DNA from: Paralithodes platypus
Taxonomy: Eukaryota > Arthropoda > Malacostraca > Decapoda > Lithodidae
Assembly: GCA_032716605.1 (NCBI GenBank)
Contig: CM064480.1
Coordinates: forward strand, 27,208,129-27,272,128
DNA length: 64,000 bases
Direction: 5' to 3'
Shown: piece after piece, positions 38,433 through 48,726 of the stretch
Layout: each line of letters starts with the position of its first letter
How positions within the stretch are numbered: the first letter of the stretch is position 1
Program-made: the position numbers and the translations under genes
The notes under the pieces: generated by a model
What the model was told of the DNA's origin: nothing
Seen by the model: only the letters and a program-made list of their open reading frames with translations
The model's database searches: none

Positions 38433-39324
38433 AGGAAATGGTATCCATTTAAGACAGTCAAAAATACTCAGGACGTTCCAACAGATGCACTGGACTTCAA
38501 CGCCATCCATCATCGCCAAACCGGTAACGGAAGCATGCAAACCTTGTGCTTTGGGCAAGGATAGGACAAAATCCCCCGGTCCCTCTGGAAAAATCTCTGC
38601 AACCAAACCATGGCAAACACTATCACTCGATGTAATGGGCCCTTTTCCCGCCAGCAATGGGAAATTATTTATTGCCACGTTTGTCGACCTTTACTCCAAA
38701 TTCCTGGTTGCCTGCCCAATTAAGGATCACAATGCCCTTACCGTCGTCGAAGTGTTGGCCACAGAAATGTTTCCTTACTTTGGGTTACCCATCACCTTGC
38801 TCTCAGACAACGCCCCCGAATTTTCCGGACACGTTTGGAAAGCATTCACCCAAAAATGCTGCATTAAAATAGCCCATTCATCACCATACTGGCCCCAAAG
38901 CAACTCAGTCTGTGAACGCAGCCACCGAACCATCAATAACCAACTACGGACTCGCCTAATTGCACTAAGCACTCCAGACTGGCCATCACAAGTCAAAATG
39001 ATCCAGTGGGGTATAAATTCCTGCCACAGAGAGGACGGTATAACACCTCACGAACGCATATACGGAGTTGCACCCCTTTTGCTTCTTTTTCATCACCTTG
39101 CTAAACAACCCACCTCTAACATCTCCACCGACCCCTTACAACACTTAAAGAACACCCTTCACACTGCCCAAATGTGCCAAGATGTCCTGCACGACACCAC
39201 CACGCCCAACAATCACTACGCTATAGGTGACACTGTCATGGTCGCTAAACTACCTGTAGTTAACAAACTAGGTCCCCGCTATGTAGGACCCTATAAGGTA
39301 CTCAAAGTCCCCAATCCTAATTAA
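38371..39324 (+). CDS. Ty3/Gypsy integrase
   Basis: 317 aa, in a different frame from the RT and starting at a GTG, so in the ancestor it was part of one pol frame. The zinc segment shows His residues in HEGNGIHL and ACKPC. The catalytic core has [16 protein letters not shown] and SVCERSHR. The spacing from the second Asp to the Glu is exactly 35 residues (DD35E). A GPY-type C-terminal motif RYVGPYKVL follows. The frame ends at TAA 39322-39324, but family-like sequence (VDYHRETRTYQNRF) continues, so this is probably a nonsense mutation. Confidence 0.9.
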   Translation: MSGHIAVDPPTAQDIIIIIHEGNGIHLRQSKILRTFQQMHWTSTPSIIAKPVTEACKPCALGKDRTKSPGPSGKISATKPWQTLSLDVMGPFPASNGKLFIATFVDLYSKFLVACPIKDHNALTVVEVLATEMFPYFGLPITLLSDNAPEFSGHVWKAFTQKCCIKIAHSSPYWPQSNSVCERSHRTINNQLRTRLIALSTPDWPSQVKMIQWGINSCHREDGITPHERIYGVAPLLLLFHHLAKQPTSNISTDPLQHLKNTLHTAQMCQDVLHDTTTPNNHYAIGDTVMVAKLPVVNKLGPRYVGPYKVLKVPNPN

Positions 39325-39372
39325 ATTATCGTAGATTATCATAGAGAGACTAGGACTTACCAAAATCGTTTC

Positions 39373-40407
39373 GTGAGAATCTACCGTTCTTTGACTATCG
39401 ATGGGGACTGCCATCACCAAGAACCTACGTCACCTAGCCGACCACCTGACAACCCCACAAATGCAGGTGAACCCCTCAACCCCAGCACCCCCAAAGTCAC
39501 CCTCACAACTAACAACCCCATAATTCCCACACAGAGGCCGCAACTTCGCCCACCTCCCATCATACCACTCCTACCTACCCCCCCATCCCTTTCTCCCCAC
39601 TCATCTCCCTCGACACAACAAACAAAACCAAAACAAATCCTAAAACACAAACACAGAACCAGACCTCCCTTACGTAATTATTACAAACTCTGCCCCCATC
39701 CACAGCCACGCCCTTCCTTTCAACCCTCTAAGTACAAAAAAACCACACAGACCAATTCCCCTTCAACATACCCCCACCAAAACCACCACCAGTCACGACA
39801 AACAACCCCAACCCAAGCGCCCTTCAACCTCACCCCCAACCTCATCACCTCCTTCACCCAAACAAACACGCTCACAAACTTCACCCACACCATCGCCTCG
39901 CACCTCCTCTCCCACTTCAACCAACTACACCACCTCTTCATCCTCCTCCCCCACCTCCTGAAGCTCTACCACAACCCCTATCCCTCTAACACCGATTCCG
40001 AACAAAACAACCAAGTTCCACCCATACTCATCAACCCTCAACCCAACCTTCCACTTCAACCGCATCCTCTTCACCATCCCGACCTTCAACCTCTACCCAT
40101 ACTCATCAAACCTCAACCCAACCTTCCACTTCAACCGCATCCTCTTCACCACCCCGACCTGCAACCTCTACCCATCATCCAAATTCATCTGAAACCACAA
40201 AAAGCCACCAACCTCACCATATCTCCAGCCCCACCTCCACCCCTCGCCTCGCCCCACCTAACCTATCCCCTTACCCTTCCACTATTCCCACAACCAACAG
40301 ACGATCACTTAGAATATCTTCCATTTCCCAACAATTCACCTTATCCCCTAACCCTACTACCCCCAACCCCCGCCCACCAAACTCATCATCCTCCGAAACC
40401 AGCCTAG
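39373..40407 (+). CDS. Pro/Asn/His-rich C-terminal region of pol
   Basis: 344 aa following the integrase remnant in the same element. The first residues (RIYRSLTIDG) look like the end of the integrase tail. The rest is low-complexity Pro/Thr/His-rich. It includes a 75-bp tandem duplication at about 40021-40180, encoding repeats with QPNLPLQPHPLHHPD. No envelope features (signal peptide, membrane segment) are visible. It may be a disordered tail or simply non-coding C-rich DNA. Confidence 0.45.
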   Translation: MRIYRSLTIDGDCHHQEPTSPSRPPDNPTNAGEPLNPSTPKVTLTTNNPIIPTQRPQLRPPPIIPLLPTPPSLSPHSSPSTQQTKPKQILKHKHRTRPPLRNYYKLCPHPQPRPSFQPSKYKKTTQTNSPSTYPHQNHHQSRQTTPTQAPFNLTPNLITSFTQTNTLTNFTHTIASHLLSHFNQLHHLFILLPHLLKLYHNPYPSNTDSEQNNQVPPILINPQPNLPLQPHPLHHPDLQPLPILIKPQPNLPLQPHPLHHPDLQPLPIIQIHLKPQKATNLTISPAPPPPLASPHLTYPLTLPLFPQPTDDHLEYLPFPNNSPYPLTLLPPTPAHQTHHPPKPA

Positions 40408-42279
40408 AACCTCCTCCCAGACCAAATTATAACACTAGAGCAGGTCGATCAACACATCCACCAACTCGATTTTCACCAATTCAGATTTCCTACCCTTCTA
40501 CAACCCTTTCTCCTACCTCAACACCCAAAACAAAACAAATAACACACACACCCACTCCTATAACACTAAGAATCTCCTCCGCAACTAACACAAATTTTAC
40601 TTCCCAGCACACTCTGTTTGACAGATCCATGACCCCCAATACCTTTGCATCCGCAAGGGTCAACAAAACCCTGCAGGTCAATGACCAGAACTTCACTTGC
40701 CCTCACACCACCACCAGAGCAACATCTACCGCCTCCAGCCGCCACCACCCTTCACTAGCCACTATGACAACATCTACACCATACATGAAGAAGGTAACAT
40801 GGTCCTCAGACCGGAAACTCTTCTTCCGGATCCGTTTCGTTGACGAAGCAGAGACAGCCGAAATTCTGGAGGAGAAACCTTCTTTTCTCTTTGTCACCAC
40901 CAACCCGGAGAAGACCCATGATTAACATTCTATCAACTGGTGGGAATACCTAAACTCGATTCCCAAATCAACCCAGCAAGGTCATTCTTTTACTTTCCAC
41001 CTTGGGTCACGAGGCCTATATAATTCCCAAGAGGGAAGTAAAATAACCAAATTATACAAGACTCCCGTAAATGCGGAAGAAAGAACTACAGAAGAAAAAG
41101 CAAAGCAGGCAAGAAAATGCGACAGAGAAACGAATGAACAAACTCAAACAAATAGGATAAAGACCACAAGCAGAGGAAACAGGAAGCAATCAATCACCAA
41201 ACACCGCATTCCAGATTCCAAGTCCATCAACCAGAAGAACAGCAACAAGCAGAAAACAACTAAGAAGAAGAGACTAAAAGAAACAACATACAAGGAAATA
41301 GCAACGAACAAGGAAGACAAGATGGCCACTGCCAAGAAGCATGACTTCCGGTCCAGAATAAAGGAGTAACTGATATAGAAAAGAAAGAAGTACCATCACC
41401 GAGAACCAGGCAAGAAATAATATCTACAATACCACGCATCCCGAAGCTACCCTACAACCACAATAAACAACACCAACAAGAGAAGATAAAAGGCGAAACA
41501 ACGGAAGAGAAGGGAAATACATCAACGAGGATATATACGCGCAGAGGGATACCACGTGTACCAAATTGCCACCAGAATTACCCGAGTATTACCCCACAAT
41601 ATCTCCGTAAGAATAATACTCCCAGACTCACTACGAACGCCGGAAGAGATGCCAGAATTGCAACTGTTTCATCGGAGCGTCCATCAACACCTGGGAAATC
41701 CATCAAGACTCCTTCCACTTACCAAGAAGCCCCAAAAAGGTATATTGTGTTCAGCCAGAGTAAGAAGGACTACCAGTACCACCACTGGAGTAAGGACTTG
41801 CGCCCTACTTATCCTCAAGGGCCGGATCACCTGCCCGCAACCTTCTAGGGTTTACCCCATTTAGATTTACCCCAACTAGACTTCTGAACTTTTAACCTCA
41901 GAAGACCTATCCCGGGACATCTCATCTAAAGTCGTCACTATCCTGACGAAAGCTGAACAGGGCAAGCAATTCTAGGGCTTTCATAATACTGGTATGCTAG
42001 TAGTGATAGTCCTAGGATTACCATCCCATTCAAGTAAAGATTGAACGGCATGCCGAATATCTTGAAAGGTATGAGGATTTTTTTTTCCTATTGAGGAAAT
42101 ATTGTTAGATGTGCCATGGTATTGTTCTGACATGATAATCCCCAGTAGGCGGCGACTTTTAATATTAAAAGTAGAACATATGGGCATGCCCTGAATCATA
42201 CTTTTCTTATTAAATCCAGCACCTCCTCCACTCTTCGAAGATACTTGACATGTCAAGGTCCTTCATCTAGTCCAGGGCT
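40408..42279. other. 3' internal region of the long-LTR Gypsy element, unassigned
   Basis: No protein I recognise. ORFs at 40629-40925 and 41556-41864 are short and unmatched. Sequence is A/C-rich on the plus strand up to about 41,900, then changes composition near 41,980, which may mark the real LTR start or another insertion. Confidence 0.35.
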
Positions 42280-42989
42280 CTGCGAGACTCCTTAACAGGC
42301 ACTCTGCATGAAGAAGTCCTTAGTACATCTGACGGTAGCATGTTATGCAGACACTTGTAATTAAAAGGTTTATACACTGCCCCAAGTTCCTTGAACCTCT
42401 TATAGAGGCAGTCAAAGACTGACCATATTATTGATTCGCACAGAACTTCATCACTGGTTAATATAATGGTCAGGACAGTCGAGCCTCTATAGCCTTGTGC
42501 TAGTTTATGCTTGCGTTCGTCTGATGATGTGCCCAGTGTCATGACATGTTCGGAGCCTCATTTAAGACCCTATACCCATTAACCCATCTGTATCCCTAAA
42601 CAACTGATCCACACGACAGGCCAACCTGGACGGCCCAACGGAGACTTAGAAGACTTCAAGCTGCTACAAATAATAATAGATGCCAAGAGATACCAGTGAT
42701 GAAGTATAAAAGTTAGAGTCCCAATATATTGACTCTGACAAATTCCTACCAGTGCGGTGGTGCTCATAAAATACGCAGAGTCCCCACATATCGACTCTGT
42801 CTAAATTTACCCCAGACGCCAGTGAATAAAAATAGTTAGAGTCTCAACCATTAACTCTGTCTTATTTTCACCAATATGCCAACACATAAAATAAGTAGAG
42901 TCCACCTTAGTGACTTAGACCAAATCCTCGTCGAATGTACAAGTGCTATAGTACTGTATAAATGTTGAACAAGCACCTTACTTTGTAAA
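42280..42989 (+). repeat. 3' LTR (truncated) of the long-LTR Gypsy element
   Basis: 42,440-42,990 is collinear with 31,815-34,825 apart from the Harbinger insertion and loss of several 62-bp units. It also lacks about 80 bp relative to the 5' LTR near 42,440. Upstream sequence with GTTCCTTGAACCTCTTA near 42,380 matches the inverted LTR at 47,175-47,215. The copy stops at CTTTGTAAA 42,989, where a minus-strand LTR begins. Confidence 0.75.
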
Positions 42990-44123
42990 TGTTATGCCCT
43001 GATTTTAGTCAGGTTTAGCTATTGGACAAGGTGAGTTCTTTCGAGACTGGAATATCAGAACTCATACAGTTACATACAAAGAATACAATAGAGGATACAT
43101 ATAATACCAAAATATAATTTAGGAAACAGTTTATTCACTTAAGCTCTAAGTACATACATATATCTGAATTAGAACTGTACCAAACATGAGAACATAAATA
43201 ATACAACCACTTATTATCTTCCAGCACGATCGCGGATCTAGAAAGAGCTCAGGTATATTCAAGCTATTTCGTTAATATTCATTTCACAGCTACCTAATAG
43301 TGATATCTTTGTAGGACCATATAATGTTGGAAAGTATCGAATGCTCTAGTGTTTTAATATTTCAATCAGATTAAGTCGTTATTATTGACGAGAATATGTG
43401 AGGTTGATAGGGTAGGCTATCATACACTTTAAATCACCTTGCACACTGGTGGATGAAGTTAGAAGTTGAACATTGAGAATTGTGGACTCTAACTTATTTC
43501 ACTCTTATAGAAATTCAGACAGAGTCGATGGTGAGGAATTTCGGCTTATTTAAATTTAATTCCTTACAGATTTCAGAGATGTGTAATCACACTGGTTTTA
43601 ACACTGGTACACTTATAATTATCTGGAATCTGAATCTATAGACTTGGTTTCAATAACACTTTCATATGAATTAATTCAAAATAAGGAACTTTCGGAGTCT
43701 GGTTTATTTCTCACAGAGCGGAAATATGGCAGAGTCGATGCCTGCTAAATTCGGCTTATTTGTATTTAATTCCTTATAGATGTCAGAGAGGTGTACAAAT
43801 ACTGGTTTTAACACTAGTACACATATATACTGAATCTGTATCTAAAGACTCAAGTTAATTTACACTTTCGAGGATTTATCCCGAAATAAGGAACTTCTGG
43901 GATTCTAACTTATTTGTCACTGGTAGGAATTATAGCAGAGTTAATACATGCTCGAATTTGACTTATTTGGATTTAATTCCTGATATACGTCAGTGAGGTG
44001 TACTAATATAGATTTTTACACTGATACACTTATATATAGAGTCTGTACCTATAGACTCGAGTTAGATAACACTTTAAATTATCTATCTTAAAATAAGGAA
44101 CTTTTGGACTCTGCTGTATTTAA

Positions 44124-44740
44124 GGGTACTTCACACAGTCAGGAATGCGAGCTAGAATCACTAGGAGTAGCTGAAAATTTGGATTCCTGGGCCTATTCGC
44201 GGTGAAAATCGATGACTCCTAGTGACTCTAGCGATATCCTAGTGATTCCTGTTAGACTCCCAGTGACTCCAAACCAGTCCCGGCCAATTGGCCCTGTCCG
44301 ACAAAATGTTCACCGTGTTTAAGGTTCTCGCCGCGAATCGGACCATTCCCAGTGATTCCCAGTGATCCCCAGTGATTCCCCAGTGACTCGCAGTGAGTCC
44401 TGGTGATTCTGGTAAGAACTGAAACTGAAACCGAAACCTGTCCAGGAATCAGATACGAATCACCGAGAATCACCAGGACTCACTGAGAGTCACTGGGGAT
44501 CAACTGGGAGTCACTAGGAATGGTCCAATTCGTGGTGAGAAATTTAAACACGGTGAACATTTTGTCGGACAGGGCCAATCGCCCGCGAGTGGTTTGGAGT
44601 CACAGGGAGTCAAACAGGAATCACTAGGATATCGCTAGAGTCACTAGGAGTCATCGATTTTTCACCGCGAATAAGCCCAGGAATCCGAATTTTCAGCTAC
44701 TAGTGATTCTAGCTCGTATTCCTGACTGTGTGAAGTACCC
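44124..44740. mobile_element. 617-bp foldback MITE with TTTAA duplication
   Basis: Long terminal inverted repeats (about 44124-44340 and 44520-44740) beginning GGGTACTTCACACAGTCAGG. They are flanked by TTTAA on both sides (44119-44123, 44741-44745). The centre is built from short GTGATTCCCA-type repeats. Almost the whole element can fold into one hairpin. The target could also be read as TAA, which would suit Harbinger-type mobilisation. Confidence 0.82.
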
Positions 44741-45146
44741 TTTAACCTCTCCGCTGCCTAGGTGGGGTATTGGCCACCCCTCTCTGTGTGGAGGTATTTA
44801 GACTGTTTCCTAAACTCAAATCGTCATCGTACCATAAATATCATTAATACTTATCCATTTGCACCTATTTTACTTTGATTATAAAGGTATTAACCTGTTA
44901 CAACAATAAAACAAGTGGAAACAGCGTTTGGATGGTCAAAATCGGCGATAGAGGCCGGGAGTTACATAACTTATGGCTGAGGCAGCCTGTCAGCCAGCCA
45001 GCCGTCACGACGGCTGGAGAGACACTGTTGCGTGGTAGTCTCTCTCTCGCTCTTTCCCACGCTTGGTAACACAGATGACCATGCCCTGCTAGCAACTCGC
45101 TAATGTTAGCACGAAAATATAAGGTCCACGAACCTTTAACTGTCTT

Positions 45147-45235
45147 CGTGGTGCGATGTATAAGGTGTTGATTTTCGGTGTGAGCATCCTGGGTTCGAGT
45201 CCACGGACTGCCACATGTGTTTGTAAATTTCATTA
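45147..45235 (+). mobile_element. tRNA-derived SINE head (family 1)
   Basis: B box GGTTCGAGTCC at 45192-45202 and an upstream A-box-like region. The ends GTGGTGC and GACTGCCAC can pair over most of an acceptor stem. It resembles the minus-strand copy at 46-120 (GTGTT.ATTTTCGGT in the anticodon region, tail CACATG...AAATTTCATT). No clean anticodon loop, so I do not call a tRNA gene. Confidence 0.5.
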
Positions 45236-45770
45236 ATCGATTTTAGGAGTATGGTTGGTTGTTGGAAGGAACATAATAATAAGGGAATAACAGGAAGAAT
45301 AGGTGATAATTGAAGGGGGGGGGGGGGGAAGGGAGGAAGGAGGGGATGTGGAGGAGTGATATTTGGCATGGCCAAGGGGCAATAAAACAAAAATAAATAA
45401 ATAAAATACAAAAATGATACTGGGCTGATTTAAATGTTTTTTTTTAGGCCTTGGATTATATGAGGAGATCCGCAGCGCACCGGTAAAACTCTTATGATGA
45501 GATCCGCACTTGCCAGGTTAATAAATATATTATTCATATAAACCTGTAATACTTCTCACGTGAAAGTACTGTATATTATACAGTATACGGGTAGTTAACT
45601 TTTCTTGGTCAAACATTATAAATAGGCCTAGTATTAACCTGTGTAAGTACAATTTCCCACAAGACATTGTATTCACCCAGTGATTGTGTGTAGAGAAGGA
45701 AATTACGGTAGTTGAGGTAATTAAATAATGTGAACAATGTATGGTCAATGTTACAATACCCTACTTGTTG

Positions 45771-46010
45771 TCTACAAGTTCTGCAACTCCCCTTACCTAA
45801 CATAACGAGAGTGGTGGATACGTGTTTGTATGTGTTTTGAAATGTCAAGTTCGCTTGGTGGTGGAGAGTGGACTTGTGGATTACTACTTCGAGGGGCGTT
45901 GTAGTCGCCTGGGTAGACTTTGAGCCAGCGTAATCATGGCTTGGTTGTTTAGGGGCCGTTGTAGTCGCCGGTTAATAATCTAGAAGTTCTGCAACTCCCC
46001 TGACCTAACC
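45771..46010 (+). repeat. About 210-bp imperfect duplication
   Basis: CTACAAGTTCTGCAACTCCC at 45771 recurs as CTAGAAGTTCTGCAACTCCC at about 45980. A GGGGC.GTTGTAGTCGCC phrase occurs near 45894 and 45953. This appears to be an internal duplication within the inverted LTR region. No gene seen. Confidence 0.55.
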
Positions 46011-46395
46011 TAAGCAAACTAACACAACCTATAAGTGTTAGGTTGTATATTACTGTATATTAGGTAATCGTATGAAATATTACAGAACTCGGTAACGAAT
46101 GAAAACAAGGAGGTGGGAAGGATAAACTATCCACTATTTAGACAATAGTTTAAATATAGTTGTTTCTTAAAGTATAGTAAGCATTGATATTATGACCTTA
46201 CGGTACATAATAATACAGACTTATCGTATTATATTAATGTCTGTAATGATGTATGAATACAATCATAATACTTAATGATGATATTAGAGGACTGTAGTTA
46301 TAGTGTCCGTGGGTCGGTGGTGAGTGTGCATGTGGCTTGGCACAGCTTGGGGGCCCCTTATATAGGGGCTGTGCACAATGGGGGCCATCCCTGGC

Positions 46396-46724
46396 ATACT
46401 CGCATCTCATTCCTAACAAATCCCAGTGATGCTTGGTGACTCCCAGTGACTCCTATCTAATTCCCAGTGATTCTTATATTACTCCTATCGACTCGTATAT
46501 TACAGTAATCCGTAACTGTAATCAATAACTCGCACTTCATTCCTGGTTTTATCCCGGTGATTCCTGGTGATTCCCAGTGATTCGCAGGTACACTCCCACT
46601 GGTTCCTACGGTGTTGTGAGTGCACGGGGAATTGCAGACATTCGCGGTCGTATTCCCAGGAATCACCAGGAATCATTACTCCTAGTGATTCTAGCTCGCA
46701 TTCCTGACTGTGTGAAGTACCCCT
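46396..46724. mobile_element. Partial second copy of the foldback MITE
   Basis: The right terminal part (AGTGATTCTAGCTCGCATTCC through GTGTGAAGTACCCC at about 46,684-46,724) is nearly identical to the right arm of the 617-bp element. Leftward it consists of GTGATTCC/CCCAGTGA repeats like that element's centre. The left arm is missing. The left limit is approximate. Confidence 0.6.
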
Positions 46725-47238
46725 TATAGAGTAACCGTGCACACTGGTGGTCTTCAATAAGTTAATACTGAAGAACTTTATTAACTTTCTCCTTGGTCAC
46801 TTGGCATTGATTTATATTAACTTTATCAATGGTGATATTCACAGGTACTGGATAGTTTAACTGCTTGTCTTCTGAGTCTCCGTAGGCCGTCTAGGGGGCC
46901 CGATCGTGTGAAGTAAGTTACAGATGGGTTAATGGGCTTGAGGTCTTAAATGTGGTTCCGTAACTATAGTGAAATAGTTGGTCACCACATCAGACTAACG
47001 CAAGTATTCTCAGCCTATAGCTTTAGTGTAAAATACTCGTCTATCCTGACCGTTATATTAACCGGTGATGGAATTCCTCTTGAAGTGAGATCTTAAATGT
47101 ACTGCCTCGGTTATGACGAAGTAACACTATATCGGGCTAACGCAAGAAGACCGTGGAAATATCTATCTCGTCTGCCTCTGACCCTTTTAAGAGGTTCAAG
47201 GAATCCGGGGCGGTGTTTAAACCTTTTAGTTGCAAAGT

Positions 47239-47800
47239 CTAATGGTATGGTTGCCAATGTGAAGCGGGGCTAGCTTCTTGGCAGTGCTGTCGGCAGCCAA
47301 CTTTTCTTGAGTCCTGGCCATTTGACACTCTCTTGTACGTAAAGTGTGCCGCCAGTGCTTGTCTATTTGGTAGTGTGCCTGAATATAGGCGCCCCATCTC
47401 GAAGCTGCCTGCCAGTCGCACGTTGGGCGGGGGACTTGTCAATACCACATAGAGGAGTATGCAAATACTGTAGCATGGCCAAGGACACTTTGTCATTCTC
47501 TAAACTGCCTCCTACTCCAATGTTGGCTCTGATAACCCACTTTGCAGTCTTGACAGCCACCTCTGCCCTCCAATTTGACTGAGGATACTGAGCTGCAGAC
47601 AGGTGCACTGTGACGCCCCATCTCAATGAAGAAGGTATTCATCTCTTCACTCACTAAGTTGGTGCTCCCATCCATGGAAACTTGTTCGGGGGCTCCCCAA
47701 CGGGTGAAGCAACTCCTTAGTTGAGATTTGATCTTGTTCGAGGTGGCACCGTAAGGGAAGAGGGCAACTTCTAACTAGCCTGTTAGCATATCAGCGTAGA
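47239..47800 (-). pseudogene. Ty3/Gypsy integrase fragment of a third family
   Basis: In two minus-strand frames: MDGSTNLVSEEMNTFF (47,675 downward) and, after a frameshift, VHLSAAQYPQSNWRAEVAVK, KWVIRANIG and LQYLHTPLCGIDKSPAQ. This is integrase core containing the second catalytic Asp (DGSTN), the position of Glu (RAEVAVK) and the region that follows. It does not match the integrase at 38,371. About 560 bp, isolated, with at least one frameshift. Confidence 0.82.
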
Positions 47801-48023
47801 GTACAAAGGAGTACAAAGAAAATCAAGCAACAACAGATCTAGTGACCCTTCTAGGCTGCTTGTCCTCCAAAACACTGAGGATCAAGTGTCCAAACAGTGG
47901 TTTAGAGTGGGTAAGGGAACATTGGAAAGGGAATTACTGCCCTGGAACTAATGTCCGTGGCAGGATTAGGAAGTTAGTAGGGGAAAGATGGGTTAGTAAC
48001 TGAGGGGGGATAGAATAAAGTTA
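47801..48023 (-). other. Probable 3' UTR of the minus-strand CR1 LINE
   Basis: Lies directly after the LINE ORF2 stop (minus strand) and before the integrase fragment. No ORF. The octamer tail seen in the other CR1 family is not obvious here, so the 3' limit is not fixed. Confidence 0.4.
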
Positions 48024-48703
48024 TTAATTTACAAACGCAGTCAGACGCGGGTTTGATGCAAGATATTTGTCTAGGCGGAGTTTAAATGAATCAACGGTGC
48101 TGCAGTCTATAACGTCTCGGGGAAGCCCATTCCACAAGTTGACAACTCGATTGAAGAAGAAATTCTTAGATTCGTGTGAGTTAAAAGATTTACCAATAAT
48201 TTTGCAACCGTTTCCCCGCGTGTAATTAGATTGGTCGATAGTGAAGTACTTACTACAGTTCATATTGTCGATGCCTTTGATGATTTTGAACACTTGAATT
48301 AAGTCACCTCTTAATCTGCGCTGGGTTAGAGGAAATAGAATTAATTCTCTAAGACGCTCGCTCTTCGTATGGTTTGTTCTTTAGGCTAGGTATAATATTG
48401 GTAACTCTACGTTGAACTCGTTCTAGCTTGTTTATATCTTTTTGGTAATAAGGGCACCAGGATTGAACGCAGTATTCCAGAAGAGGGCGGACTAAGGAAT
48501 TGTAAAGGGTTAGGATAACTTCTTTGGATTTATGCTCAAATGACCTGCCTATAAAGCCAATTATTTTGTTTGCCTTCTTAACAACTTCTGAACATTGTTG
48601 ACTCGGTTTTAGGTTACTCGATATTGTTACTCCCAGATCGGTTTCTCTGTTTACATTCTTAAGCTGAGTGCCATTCATGGAATAGTTTGCTTTCTCATTT
48701 AGG
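48024..48703 (-). pseudogene. LINE ORF2 C-terminus (minus-strand CR1)
   Basis: Two frames. 48678-48349 has MNGTQLKNVNRETDLGV, LVRPLLEYCVQSWCPYY and ERVQRRVTNIIPS; after a frameshift 48293-48024 has the WNGLPRDVIDCSTVDSFK ending. Same C-terminal domain as at 30,941-31,471. It is separated from its RT by the 2.4-kb LINE inserted at the (ATAG)n microsatellite. Confidence 0.88.
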
Positions 48704-48726
48704 TATCTATCTATCTATCTATCTAT
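48704..48726 (+). repeat. (TATC)n microsatellite at a LINE 3' end
   Basis: About five and a half TATC units. On the minus strand it is an (ATAG)n tail immediately after the APE-type LINE. Such short tandem tails are usual at 3' ends of RTE/CR1-like insertions, so it probably came with the LINE. Confidence 0.75.

Larger units (their letters stand above)
31668..42989 (+). mobile_element. Ty3/Gypsy element with long LTRs (plus strand), degenerate
   Basis: First LTR 31668-35156 (with a nested Harbinger-like element), primer site TTGGTGGCAGATGG at 35157, decayed gag and protease, RT/RNase H frame 36909-38432, integrase frame 38371-39324, Pro-rich C-terminal region, then a second LTR from about 42,280, cut at 42,989 by the tail-to-tail minus-strand LTR. 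RT-RNase H-integrase order is conventional for Ty3/Gypsy. The first LTR directly follows the CR1 octamer tail, so its start may be truncated. Confidence 0.8.
42990..47230 (-). repeat. Inverted LTR of the same long-LTR family
   Basis: Starts TGTTATGCCCTG at 42990. Read on the minus strand it ends ...GGGCATAACA like the 5' LTR above and shares the block around GACAATAGAGGATACATATAA. It also matches near 47,041-47,100 (CCTGACCGTTATATTAACCGGTGATGGAA) and 47,160-47,220. The far limit near 47,230 is approximate. It carries a 617-bp foldback, a second partial foldback and a tRNA-like sequence. GACTCT-type LTR repeats recur at 43,480-44,110. No pol frame of this family adjoins it in the window. Confidence 0.7.

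Noticed and set aside
39373..40407. Envelope gene of an errantivirus-like element
   Set aside because: No signal peptide, furin-type site or membrane segment is visible; the sequence is Pro/His-rich low complexity.
41981..42542. Minus-strand ORFs of 91 codons each near the LTR
   Set aside because: They overlap LTR sequence shared with other copies and contain no recognisable domain.
45147..45235. Functional tRNA gene
   Set aside because: B box and part of an acceptor stem are present, but no normal anticodon arm can be formed and a related degenerate copy exists at 46-120.
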